Of a stretch of DNA of 64,000 nucleotides, positions 54,639 through 63,966 are shown piece after piece. How positions within the stretch are numbered: position 1 is the first letter of the stretch; each line of letters opens with the position of its first letter. The notes under the pieces were generated by a model that did no database searches, was not told the DNA's origin, and saw nothing but the letters and a program-made list of their open reading frames with translations. The stretch spans positions 1-64,000 of the forward strand of contig JBMNMA010000007.1 of the NCBI GenBank assembly GCA_050953105.1, given 5' to 3'. Source of the DNA: UBA1206 sp050953105. Lineage in GTDB: Bacteria; Bacillota; Clostridia; Oscillospirales; CAG-382. The position numbers and the translations under genes were made by a program.

Positions 54639-55715
54639 ATGAAAAGATACCTTGTTTTAGCCGACGGCAATGTCTATGAAGGGACCGCCTTCGGTGCGGA
54701 AAGCATTGAAAGCAAAATAGGGGAACTTGTCTTTACCACCGGGATGTGCGGTTATATCGAAACGCTGACCGATCCCAGCTACTACGGGCAGATAGTCCTT
54801 CAAACCTTTCCCCAGATAGGCAACTACGGCATAATTGAGGAGGATTTTGAAGGTAAATGCTGCGTCAACGGCTATGTGGTGAGGGAATACTGTCTAACCC
54901 CCTCCAACTTCCGTTCCCAATATGACCTTGACACCTTTCTTAAAAACAACAACATACCCGGCATTTACGGCCTTGACACCCGTTCCATAACCCGTAAAAT
55001 CCGTGAATACGGGGTAATGAACGCCGCAATATGCGACCAGATTCCAAAAAACCTGACGGATATAGTAAACTTTAAAATAGAAAACGCCGTTAGGAACGTT
55101 ACCGGCAACACCGTTACCGTCTGTCCGCCGGCAGGGGAAGGAAAATTCAAGGTAGTCCTTATCGACTACGGCGCAAAGGGGAACATTGTCCGGGAACTTC
55201 AAAAACGAGGCTGCCGTGTGATTATAGTCCCCTCCTCGTCCACGGCAGAGGAAATTTTGTCCTATAATCCCGACGGACTTATGCTTTCCAACGGTCCCGG
55301 GGACCCGGCGGAAAATGTTTTCGAAATAGAACAGATAAAAAAGCTGGCAGGTAAGCTGCCCATATTCGGCATCTGCCTGGGCCACCAGCTTTTCGCCCTT
55401 GCCATGGGGGGCAAAACATCAAAGCTTAAATACGGTCACCGGGGAGCCAACCAGCCGGTAAGGTATATTAAAGGCAACCGGGTGTATATAACCAGCCAGA
55501 ACCACGGCTACACGGTAATTACCGAAAGCGTTAAAAACGGCGTTTTAAGCTGGGTGAACACCAACGATAACACCTGCGAAGGCATGGACTATCCCGGCAT
55601 GTATGCCTTTACCGTCCAGTTCCATCCGGAAGCCTGCGCAGGGCCAATGGATACATCCTTTTTGTTTGACAGCTTTATAAGTGAAATGGGGTGTTTTGCC
55701 AATGCCGTTAGATAA
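54639..55715 (+). CDS. carA: Carbamoyl phosphate synthase small subunit CarA
   Basis: A 358-aa glutaminase subunit. Catalytic Cys is in FGICLGHQLFALAMG; His and Glu follow in QFHPEACAGP. N-terminal GELVFTTGMCGYIETLTDPSY is typical. The hairpin and ribosome binding site (AAAGGCGG) precede ATG. Its place in the arginine operon suggests arginine-specific use. Confidence 0.98.
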   Translation: MKRYLVLADGNVYEGTAFGAESIESKIGELVFTTGMCGYIETLTDPSYYGQIVLQTFPQIGNYGIIEEDFEGKCCVNGYVVREYCLTPSNFRSQYDLDTFLKNNNIPGIYGLDTRSITRKIREYGVMNAAICDQIPKNLTDIVNFKIENAVRNVTGNTVTVCPPAGEGKFKVVLIDYGAKGNIVRELQKRGCRVIIVPSSSTAEEILSYNPDGLMLSNGPGDPAENVFEIEQIKKLAGKLPIFGICLGHQLFALAMGGKTSKLKYGHRGANQPVRYIKGNRVYITSQNHGYTVITESVKNGVLSWVNTNDNTCEGMDYPGMYAFTVQFHPEACAGPMDTSFLFDSFISEMGCFANAVR

Positions 55716-58700
55716 AAGCATAAAAAAGGTATTAATGATAGGCTCGGGGCCAATAGTCATTGGACAGGCTGCCGAATTCGACTACGCCGGCGCCCAGGCC
55801 TGCCGGGTGTTAAAAGAAGCCGGGATAAATGTGGTGTTAGTCAACTCCAACCCTGCCACCATAATGACCGACCGGGCAATGGCCGATGAAATTTATCTTG
55901 AACCGCTAACCGAAGAAACCATACAACGGATAATTGAAATCGAACGTCCCGACAGCATGCTGGCAGGTCTTGGTGGCCAGATAGGTCTGACATTGGCAAT
56001 GCGCCTTTGGGAAAAGGGGTTTTTACAGGCTCACGGTGTCCGCCTTATAGGCACCAACGTGGAGGCCATTGAAAAAGCCGAGGACAGGCAGAAGTTCAAA
56101 GACACCATGACCGCCATAGGCGAGCCGGTTATACCCTCCGGCATTGCCAATGATGTCAAAACAGCAATAGATATAGCCGAAAGAATAGGCTACCCCGTAA
56201 TAATCCGTCCGGCATACACCCTTGGCGGCGGCGGAGGCGGGGTTGCCTATAATACAAAAGAAATGGAGTCAGCCGCCCGTACAGGCCTTGATGCCTCACC
56301 TATAAATCAGATACTTGTTGAAAAATATATTTACGGCTGGAAAGAAATTGAATTTGAGGTAATGCGGGATTCCGCCGGCAACGTTATCGCCGTCTGCTCA
56401 ATGGAAAACGTTGACCCGGTAGGCGTCCACACCGGCGACAGCATAGTGGTGGCCCCTGCCTTAACCCTTTCAAATAAAGAGTATCAGATGCTCCGCTCGG
56501 CGTCCCTCAACATCATCTCCGCCCTTGGCATTGTGGGCGGGTGCAACTGCCAGTTCGCCCTTGATCCAAACAGCTTTGAATATGCGGTTATAGAGGTTAA
56601 TCCCAGGGTTTCCCGTTCTTCAGCCCTTGCATCCAAAGCCACCGGCTACCCTATAGCCAAAATGACCACTAAAATTGCATTAGGCTACACCCTTGACGAA
56701 ATAAAGAACGACATAACCGGCAAAACCACCGCCTGCTTTGAGCCTGCCGTTGACTATGTGGTGGTTAAGTTCCCCAAATGGCCCTTTGACAAATTCACCG
56801 TTGCAAGCCGTAAGCTGGGCACCCAGATGAAGGCCACCGGCGAGGTTATGGCAATTGCCCCCTCCTTTGAAGCGGCGTTGATGAAGGCGGTCAGGGGTGC
56901 GGAAATTTCCCTTGATACGTTAAACGCCAAACCCATAAACGACAGGCCCCTTGAAAAACGCCTTGCCGACTGTGACGACCGGCGGCTTTTCACCATGTTT
57001 GAGGCGCTTAAAAACGGTATATCCATTGACGAAATAAATAAAATCACCCGTATAGATAAGTGGTTTATAAACAAGCTTAAAAACCTTGCAGACTTTGAAG
57101 CAAGGCTTGAAAAAGAAGGTCTGACAAACGAAAACTACCAAACCGGCAAAAAATACGGCTACACCGACGCCGCCCTGATGCGTCTTTCCGGGGCAACGGC
57201 CACCCCGCGGCTTGACGCCGTATATAAAATGGTGGACACCTGCGCCGCCGAATTTGATGCCGAAACCCCCTATTTTTATTCAACCTACGATAAGGAATGC
57301 GAAGCCCGCACCTTCCCCCGCTCGGGCAAACCCGTTATAATGGTGCTCGGTTCGGGGCCGATACGGATAGGGCAGGGTATAGAGTTTGACTACTCCTCTG
57401 TCCATTGTGTCTGGGCGCTTAAAAAAGCGGGGTATGAGGTGGTTATAGTCAACAACAACCCCGAAACCGTGTCCACCGACTACGACACCGCCGACCGGCT
57501 TTATTTTGAACCGTTAACCCCCGAGGATGTTATGAGCATCATAAAGGTGGAAAACCCCATCGGCGTGGTGGTGGCCTTCGGCGGCCAGACGGCTATAAAG
57601 CTTACAAAATTCCTCGATTCAAAGGGCATAACCATACTCGGCACCTCCGCCGACGGCATAGATACGGCGGAAGACCGGGAACGCTTTGACGAACTTTTAG
57701 AAAAGTTCGACATATCCCGCCCCAAGGGCTGCGCCGTCAAAACCATGGAGGAAGCGTTTATTGCCGCAAAAATTTTAGGTTATCCTGTTTTGCTTCGTCC
57801 AAGCTACGTTATCGGCGGTCAGGGTATGACCATCGCCCGCAGCGACAAGGACACCCGCACCTATATGGCGGCTATCCTTGCCGGAGGTATCGAAAACCCG
57901 GTGCTTATAGATAAATACATGCCGGGAATAGAGCTGGAGGTAGACGTTATCTCCGACGGCACCGACGTGCTTATTCCGGGGATAATGGAGCATATCGAGC
58001 GGGCCGGAGTCCATTCGGGCGACTCGATAGCGGTTTACCCTCCCTACAACCTTGATAAAACCATGCAGGCCAAGATATGCGAAATGGCCCAAAAGCTGGC
58101 CATCGCCCTTGGCACCAAGGGTCTTGTCAATATTCAGTTTTTAATCTACGGCGGCGAGCTGTATGTCATAGAGGTCAACCCCCGGGCGTCCCGGACGGTG
58201 CCCTATATAAGCAAGGTTACGGGTATTCCCCTGGTGGAAATCGCTTCACGGGTAATGCTGGGCGAAAAGCTTAAAAATTTAGGCTACAAGTCGGGGCTTT
58301 GCGCTTCTCCCCCCTGCTGCACCGTAAAGGTGCCGGTGTTCTCCTTTGAAAAGATAACCGATGCCGACGCCATACTGGGTCCGGAAATGAAGTCCACCGG
58401 CGAGGTGCTGGGAATAGGCCGCACCAAGGCGGAGGCGCTTTATAAAGGCCTTACCGCCGCCGGCATTCATATAAAAACACCGTCGGTGAGAGGGGATACG
58501 GGAATTCTTATTAGCGTTGAGGACTATGACTATTCCGACGCCCTTAAGCTTGCCGAAAAGTTCTTTGATCTGGGTGTCAGACTGTATGCCACACCCGACA
58601 CCGCCTCGGCCATACGCAAGGCCGGGCTTGACGTGGAAACCGTCCTTGACGTGTGGGAAAACGACGACATCTACCGCCTAGTGGATAACGGAATAGTGGA

Positions 58701-58905
58701 TTATATAATCTACACCGGCACCATGATGGATATAAGCGTAGGCGACTTTAGGCTGTTAAACCATAAGGCCATGAAACGCAAAATCCCCTGCATGACCTCC
58801 ATAGACACCGCCTTAGCCTTAGCCGACATTATCGCCAGCCGCTATAACCAGTCAAATACAAGGCTTATTAATATTAACAACCTGAGAACCAACCCCAAAG
58901 CATAA
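55702..58905 (+). CDS. carB: Carbamoyl phosphate synthase large subunit CarB
   Basis: A 1067-aa protein with two ATP-grasp halves: first (~8-400) with GSGPIVIGQAAEFDYAGAQ (given by its GQAAEFDY core) and RPAYTLGGGGGG, second (~555-935) with GSGPIRIGQGIEFDY and RPSYVIGGQGM. The C-terminal MGS-like allosteric domain (~940-1067) ends the chain. ATG 55702 (MPLDKSIKKV) overlaps the end of carA by 14 nt. Last gene of the operon. Confidence 0.98.
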   Translation: MPLDKSIKKVLMIGSGPIVIGQAAEFDYAGAQACRVLKEAGINVVLVNSNPATIMTDRAMADEIYLEPLTEETIQRIIEIERPDSMLAGLGGQIGLTLAMRLWEKGFLQAHGVRLIGTNVEAIEKAEDRQKFKDTMTAIGEPVIPSGIANDVKTAIDIAERIGYPVIIRPAYTLGGGGGGVAYNTKEMESAARTGLDASPINQILVEKYIYGWKEIEFEVMRDSAGNVIAVCSMENVDPVGVHTGDSIVVAPALTLSNKEYQMLRSASLNIISALGIVGGCNCQFALDPNSFEYAVIEVNPRVSRSSALASKATGYPIAKMTTKIALGYTLDEIKNDITGKTTACFEPAVDYVVVKFPKWPFDKFTVASRKLGTQMKATGEVMAIAPSFEAALMKAVRGAEISLDTLNAKPINDRPLEKRLADCDDRRLFTMFEALKNGISIDEINKITRIDKWFINKLKNLADFEARLEKEGLTNENYQTGKKYGYTDAALMRLSGATATPRLDAVYKMVDTCAAEFDAETPYFYSTYDKECEARTFPRSGKPVIMVLGSGPIRIGQGIEFDYSSVHCVWALKKAGYEVVIVNNNPETVSTDYDTADRLYFEPLTPEDVMSIIKVENPIGVVVAFGGQTAIKLTKFLDSKGITILGTSADGIDTAEDRERFDELLEKFDISRPKGCAVKTMEEAFIAAKILGYPVLLRPSYVIGGQGMTIARSDKDTRTYMAAILAGGIENPVLIDKYMPGIELEVDVISDGTDVLIPGIMEHIERAGVHSGDSIAVYPPYNLDKTMQAKICEMAQKLAIALGTKGLVNIQFLIYGGELYVIEVNPRASRTVPYISKVTGIPLVEIASRVMLGEKLKNLGYKSGLCASPPCCTVKVPVFSFEKITDADAILGPEMKSTGEVLGIGRTKAEALYKGLTAAGIHIKTPSVRGDTGILISVEDYDYSDALKLAEKFFDLGVRLYATPDTASAIRKAGLDVETVLDVWENDDIYRLVDNGIVDYIIYTGTMMDISVGDFRLLNHKAMKRKIPCMTSIDTALALADIIASRYNQSNTRLININNLRTNPKA

Positions 58906-58914
58906 CGTAATATA

Positions 58915-58947
58915 AAAAATGCGGTGGTAAAACCACCGTATTTTTTG
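58915..58947 (+). terminator. arg-car operon terminator
   Basis: GCGGTGGT / ACCACCG-T stem followed by ATTTTTTG. Together with the 60-nt AT-rich stretch that follows, no gene is present before the next promoter. Confidence 0.9.
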
Positions 58948-59041
58948 TCGCTACCCCACCGTCAACACAGAAAATATAAAAGAATGCCATTGTTTGTGCA
59001 AAATAATTAAAAATATTATTCATATTTTATCGAAAATTTTG

Positions 59042-59070
59042 TTGAAATTTCATTATATATAGTGTATAAT
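59042..59070 (+). promoter_or_regulatory. Promoter of pilin-phosphatase fusion gene
   Basis: TTGAAA, 17-nt spacer, TATAAT. The ~110-nt leader carries three TTGTTGCTGT direct repeats (59121, 59140, 59158, approximate) just before GGAGGAATT. Confidence 0.75.
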
Positions 59071-59180
59071 GCAATTGTGAAAATTTAATATTAGTTAAGC
59101 TTTCGTAAAATGCATTAAATTGTTGCTGTTTATTTGTTGTTTGTTGCTGTATTTTGTTTGTTGCTGTGTTCGGAGGAATT

Positions 59181-61538
59181 ATGAAAAGATCAACAAAAGC
59201 ATTTACGATGTTTGAACTTGTGGTTGTCATTGCCGTGATTTCGGTATTGGCTACCCTTGTTATCCCCGAATTTGCGGGGATGGTTTCTGTCGCTAAAGAA
59301 ACCGCAGCTTATAAGGAGGTACGCTCGTCCATACCCGAATACATAGCCCTATACGGAAATTCGGTGGATTTCGCCTGTATGTATGACTACGACGAAAGCC
59401 ACGGGTACTATGTGTTCGTGTTTCAGAACGGCTATCTCAAATACGCAGGGGACATTTTACCTGCCGAAAATCAAAAAAATCAAAACTATGTAGGAGAAGG
59501 TAACCAGTGGTATGCCTTTATGCCTCAAAAAGGCTTTGAGCATATCAAGCTTTGCTATACCGAAGTCAACAATGCCTGCGGCTCTTCATCCTACACCGGC
59601 TTTTACCTTGATATTGAGCAGCCTGACGGCAGCTTTACCGGACAATGCTCCTTTGGGGACTACAAGTCGGGGAAGGTGATATGCCTAAACAGCGATGTTG
59701 CCGTTTCCAAATACATTTCTTCCGGGGATGAAAGCATACTGTTAAACGACATTATCCCAACCCATCCCTCACCCCCCATTTTTAATAACGGCGGCAGCGG
59801 CGGGAACGACGATACCGATTTAATCAGCAATCCGGGCAATTCCAACGGTAACGGCAATGGCCAAACCGACGAGGAAGCCTACTCAATTAAAAACATAATT
59901 TATCTTATTCCCGACGGTGCCGGCTGGGATATGTATGACCTTGCCAACAAGGTTAAAGCGGATATAATCGCCGGCGGAAAAGACGGAATTTCGGGTGCCG
60001 CCACTCCGTCCACAATAAACACCATTACAGGTATTAACGCCAACAGACTGTATCTTGACTATTTTATGGCGGGCACCGCCAAAGCCACCCTTGCGGTTGC
60101 CGACAACGGAAGCCTGCTTACCGACCCTGCCGCCGGGGGAACCGCCGTGGCGGGGGGAAAGAAAACCGACAAGGAAAAGGTCAGTCTTGACATACTTCTT
60201 AACCCTATTCCCAGTATTTTTGAAATTTGCGCCATGTCGGGTAAATCCACCGGACTTGTTACCACCGGCAGCTGGGTTGATGCCACCCCATCCGGATTCC
60301 TTGCCCATTCGGACAAGCCTGCAAAGCGGAACAAGTTTTATCAGCGGGAAATATCCTATCAGATGCTTTATTCGGGCATTGACATTCTCCTTGCTTCCGG
60401 CACCGACAACGGCACCTACACCAAAAACAACGGCTTTTTAAACTCCCTTCATGCCAAGGATTTGGGTTATTACATAGTCAACAACTTTGCCCAGCTTGAA
60501 GAAGCGGTAAATGAGGGAAAAACTAAAGTCTGGTCAAACTTTCTTGAAGGGGTTGCCGTTGGCAAGGATCCGGACGATCCGTCAAACCATATAAAATTTG
60601 ACATTCATGCTCATCCGGACGATGATCTTACCATTTTAAAAATGACCAAAGCCGCGCTTACAATGCTTTCCGAAAAAATAAATAACGACAACGGCTTTTT
60701 CCTTACCATTGAAGCGGCGGCCATAGACTTTGAAGGGGAAAACTACCTTGTAGCCGAGGCGGTGGGTGAGTTTTTAGCCTTTGACGAAACCTTTGCCTAC
60801 TGCGTGGAATGGGCAAAAAAACGCAATGACACCATTATTATCGCCTACCCCAGCCATGACGCCGGCGGCTTTAGCATAAAGGAAAACATTGCGGTTACAT
60901 ATGAAAGCCTTGCTTTTGATACCGACAAGGACGGATATTTAAGCAGGGAAGAATGTTTGAATTACCTTTCTGACTCGATTATCGCAGGCAGAAAAATAAA
61001 CATGGCCGACTACATTGAAATCACCGACAACCGGGTGGCCGATATTCCCCTTTGTGTCTACGCCCCCGACTGGTGCTATGACGGCCTGCTTTGGGAAATG
61101 GACCTGCCCAACGGCGAAAACGCAGGAACCTCGGGCATTGTCCGCACCGGATTGTTTAATACGGGTACGGTGATAAACGATCAATACTCTATTGAAAACA
61201 GCAATATAACAAAAGCGGTTTTGTCATTATGCGGCCTTATGTCCACCGATTACGCCAGGGAAGTTCTTTTCGTTGATGCCACCCAATATGTAAAATCAAT
61301 AAACCCCTCCCAATGCACTATAACCATAAAAGATAAAAACAAGAACGAAATTGAAGTCCTTATAAACAGCCGGGTATGGTTTGACCAAAACGGCAATCAA
61401 AGGTATTTTGACGAAGGGCGATGCGTATTTGTCCCCAAGGATTTAGACGCCCTATATGAACAGGGAAATTATTATAATAAAGGCACTTTCTATCTGCCAA
61501 GGTCATTTTTAGTGGAGTTAGGCTTAATAGAAGGGTAA
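59181..61538 (+). CDS. Prepilin-like protein fused to pseudo-alkaline phosphatase
   Basis: A 785-aa protein. Residues 1-33 are a type IV prepilin N terminus (KAFTMFELVVVIAVISVLA; cleavage expected before Phe8, conserved Glu at +5). A pilin-like domain runs to ~185 and a Ser/Gly/Asn linker to ~236. Residues ~237-690 have the alkaline phosphatase fold: IPDGAGWD (metal Asp245), VDATPSGFLAHSD, IEAAAIDFEGE (Glu511, Asp516), and a DTDKDGYLSREE EF-hand loop (580-591). The nucleophile position reads Asp-Pro (P316 in LLTDPAAGGTA, normally Ser). Other ligand positions are changed: Glu520 for His, Ser558 for Asp before His559. It is probably catalytically inactive. GGAGGAATT before ATG 59181 sets the start. 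Confidence 0.85.
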   Translation: MKRSTKAFTMFELVVVIAVISVLATLVIPEFAGMVSVAKETAAYKEVRSSIPEYIALYGNSVDFACMYDYDESHGYYVFVFQNGYLKYAGDILPAENQKNQNYVGEGNQWYAFMPQKGFEHIKLCYTEVNNACGSSSYTGFYLDIEQPDGSFTGQCSFGDYKSGKVICLNSDVAVSKYISSGDESILLNDIIPTHPSPPIFNNGGSGGNDDTDLISNPGNSNGNGNGQTDEEAYSIKNIIYLIPDGAGWDMYDLANKVKADIIAGGKDGISGAATPSTINTITGINANRLYLDYFMAGTAKATLAVADNGSLLTDPAAGGTAVAGGKKTDKEKVSLDILLNPIPSIFEICAMSGKSTGLVTTGSWVDATPSGFLAHSDKPAKRNKFYQREISYQMLYSGIDILLASGTDNGTYTKNNGFLNSLHAKDLGYYIVNNFAQLEEAVNEGKTKVWSNFLEGVAVGKDPDDPSNHIKFDIHAHPDDDLTILKMTKAALTMLSEKINNDNGFFLTIEAAAIDFEGENYLVAEAVGEFLAFDETFAYCVEWAKKRNDTIIIAYPSHDAGGFSIKENIAVTYESLAFDTDKDGYLSREECLNYLSDSIIAGRKINMADYIEITDNRVADIPLCVYAPDWCYDGLLWEMDLPNGENAGTSGIVRTGLFNTGTVINDQYSIENSNITKAVLSLCGLMSTDYAREVLFVDATQYVKSINPSQCTITIKDKNKNEIEVLINSRVWFDQNGNQRYFDEGRCVFVPKDLDALYEQGNYYNKGTFYLPRSFLVELGLIEG

Positions 61539-61549
61539 CAACTTAAAAC

Positions 61550-61582
61550 AAACTGCCGCTTTCGGGCGGCAGTTTTATTTTA
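61550..61582 (+). terminator. Terminator of pilin-phosphatase gene
   Basis: AACTGCCGC / GCGGCAGTT with TTTATTTT. Confidence 0.9.
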
Positions 61583-61617
61583 ATAAATGGACAATGTTAA
61601 AAAAATAAAAATATATA

Positions 61618-61645
61618 TTGACAAAATATACAAAAATAATATAAT
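61618..61645 (+). promoter_or_regulatory. Promoter of split GGDEF gene
   Basis: TTGACA, 16-nt spacer, TATAAT, about 65 nt before ATG 61710. Confidence 0.75.
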
Positions 61646-61709
61646 ATTATTTAACAAATGATTTTAATAACCAAATATAGTATATATCACCATTGTTCAG
61701 AGGATATCA

Positions 61710-63330
61710 TGAACTCATTAACCTTTGTAACCATAACCCTTGAGGTTGTTGCAATATCAGTTTTATTGCATAACGGGCTATATATATTAAGAGGCACCAG
61801 AGCCAAGTATAACTCCGGTAAATATTTGTTGCCTTTTTGCTGTTTTTTCATACTTCAGCTTGCCATGGATATTATGACTGAAGCAGGTGCAGAGGGTAAA
61901 ACTCCAACATCGTTTTTCATATACAAGGCGGGCCTTTCGGCTTCTTTTTTATTTTTCTATATAACTTGCACCTGTATTTCTTATTTTTTTGCCTTCTATA
62001 CCGCTAATAAGAAAAAAACAGAGGAAAAATTAAATTTTTCCTCCTTTGACACCCTTTTTGCTGCCGTATCTTTTGCTCTGGCCATCGCCGGAGTGGTGCT
62101 TATAATACTAAACCAAACTAAAGGTTTTATTTATACCTTCTCCCCGGACATCGCTTTTATTAAGGGACCGCTATATTATCTGACAATCCTCATCCCGGCG
62201 TTGAACTTTATTATCAATACCCTTTATCTTTTATCCAACCGCAAATGTTTATCGGTAAATGAAAAACTGTTTTTCCATATATTCACCATACTTCCGGTTG
62301 CGGCGGCGGTTTTCAGGTATTTTTCCTTTAATATCGGTGTTATAAGCCTTGTGTATACCCTTGTTTTCACCATGGTTTTTGAAAACACCTTCTCAATGAA
62401 AATAGCCCTTTGGGCAAATAATCCCAAAGGGAAGGACGTATTTTACAACCGGGGGCAAAGGAACGGCCCGGTTAACGCCATACTCCACACCTATGACCTT
62501 GTATTCCACAGTGTTATCGAATGCAACCTTGACGACAATACGGCAACACGGCTTGTCCTTTCGGGTACCGATATAAAGAGGGTAGAGCTGAAATCCAAAT
62601 GGGATGAATGCATTGAGGACATTATCAAAAACGAAATCCATCCCGAAGATAGGGAGATATATTACAAAACCTTACATCCTTCAAACCTGAATAAAAAGAA
62701 AAGCGGTGACTATGTAAAATACACCTACCGTTCTAAAAGGTCGGGGGAATACAGCTGGTGGACAACCGCCGCCTATATTGTTCAAAACGATGAAGGGGGC
62801 AATTCGGCAATTTATTTAACCCGGGAAGCCGACCGGGACACCGACGACAAGCTAAAGGCCAGGAATCTTTCCGACTACGACGGACTTACCGATTTATACA
62901 ACCGCAAAAAGCTGAAAGCAGATGATAGCCGGGGAATATGCAAACCTTAAAGTCCTGCGGAGTAATATTCTTTGACTTGAACTACCTTAAAAAAACCAAC
63001 GACACCTACGGCCACGACGCCGGGGACGCCATCATCTGCCGTGCCGCCGACTCAATCAGGTCCATAACAAACAAAAGAATTCATGCCTACCGTATCGGTG
63101 GGGATGAATTCATTGTGGTGGTATGCAATTGTGCCGAAGGGGAGCTTTCGATGCTTATCTGCCTGTGGAAGGCCAGGCTCGACCAGTTAAACGCCTCCGG
63201 CGGTATAGAATGCTCGGTGTCGGTAGGTTGCGCCTGGGCCGAAGGGGATATATCGGTGGAAAAGCTTATAAAGCAGGCCGACGCCGAAATGTATAAGCAT
63301 AAAACCACCATCAAAGCCGCTAGGGATTAA
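61710..63330 (+). pseudogene. Membrane GGDEF protein split by frameshift
   Basis: The first reading frame (ATG 61710 to TAA 62950) gives a protein with about seven membrane helices, a PAS-like domain (~250-385) and the start of a GGDEF domain (DYDGLTDLYNRKKLKA). It then ends. The second frame (62938-63330) holds the rest: VIFFDLNYLKKTNDTYGHDAGD, GGDEF motif (RIGGDEFIV) and KLIKQADAEMYKHK. Between them a third frame reads MIAGEYANLK, which looks coding, so two single-base insertions (near 62921 and 62949) fit best. As read, the cyclase domain is disrupted. No RxxD I-site. Confidence 0.85.
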
Positions 63331-63333
63331 TGT

Positions 63334-63966
63334 CTATTTATCACCCTTGTAAAACACATAGGCCTTGCCTTTGGGGATTTCAAGGTTTAGTATATCCCCG
63401 GCTTTGCCCGAAATTATAAGAGCCATGGCGCCAATATTCTTTCCCTTTACCTCAAACCCCATGGATTTGAAGTAGTCTTCTTCGATATTAAGGTATTCCT
63501 CTTTCAAATCCGAAAGGGTTTTGTCGTCCAATGACGAAATTCCTTTGGCGTTTGCGAATTTATAGTCTTCAAAATCCGGGGAGAACACAAAAACCGTTAT
63601 TGTAACAACCTCGTTTTTGTTTTCCGAACTTTTGCTTTCAAGCTCGGCTTTGAGGGTGTCCTCAATAATAATCTCCCCGTCGTCGGGGGTATTGGTTATC
63701 AACACCATATCGCTTGCGTCAAAGGATGACAAACCGGTTGACATCATATCCCCTGGCGAAGTGTCGGGCGAACCTAAATTGGGCTTTAAAATAACTGCAA
63801 ATATAAAAATCACTATCAATGCGGGAATTGCCGCCGCCATTGCTTTGGAATTTAGCCAAAGCGGGGCTTTTTTTGATTTGCCCTGGGACAGTGCTTTTTT
63901 CCGCAGTTCCTCTTTATCGACTTCGGAATTGGCCGCCGAAAGCTGTATTAAATCCTTAAATTTCAT
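63334..63966 (-). CDS. Single-pass membrane protein, anti-sigma-factor-like layout
   Basis: A 210-aa protein: cytoplasmic N-terminal ~40 residues (MKFKDLIQLSAANSE, Lys-rich), one membrane helix (~43-62), and an outside domain of ~145 residues with no recognised family (contains DDGEIIIEDTL and IGAMALIISGKAGDIL). The layout resembles anti-sigma factors, and a gene ending just upstream could be a sigma factor, but there is no sequence proof. Its stop is 4 nt from the split GGDEF gene's end, convergent. Confidence 0.6.
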   Translation of the reverse strand: MKFKDLIQLSAANSEVDKEELRKKALSQGKSKKAPLWLNSKAMAAAIPALIVIFIFAVILKPNLGSPDTSPGDMMSTGLSSFDASDMVLITNTPDDGEIIIEDTLKAELESKSSENKNEVVTITVFVFSPDFEDYKFANAKGISSLDDKTLSDLKEEYLNIEEDYFKSMGFEVKGKNIGAMALIISGKAGDILNLEIPKGKAYVFYKGDK

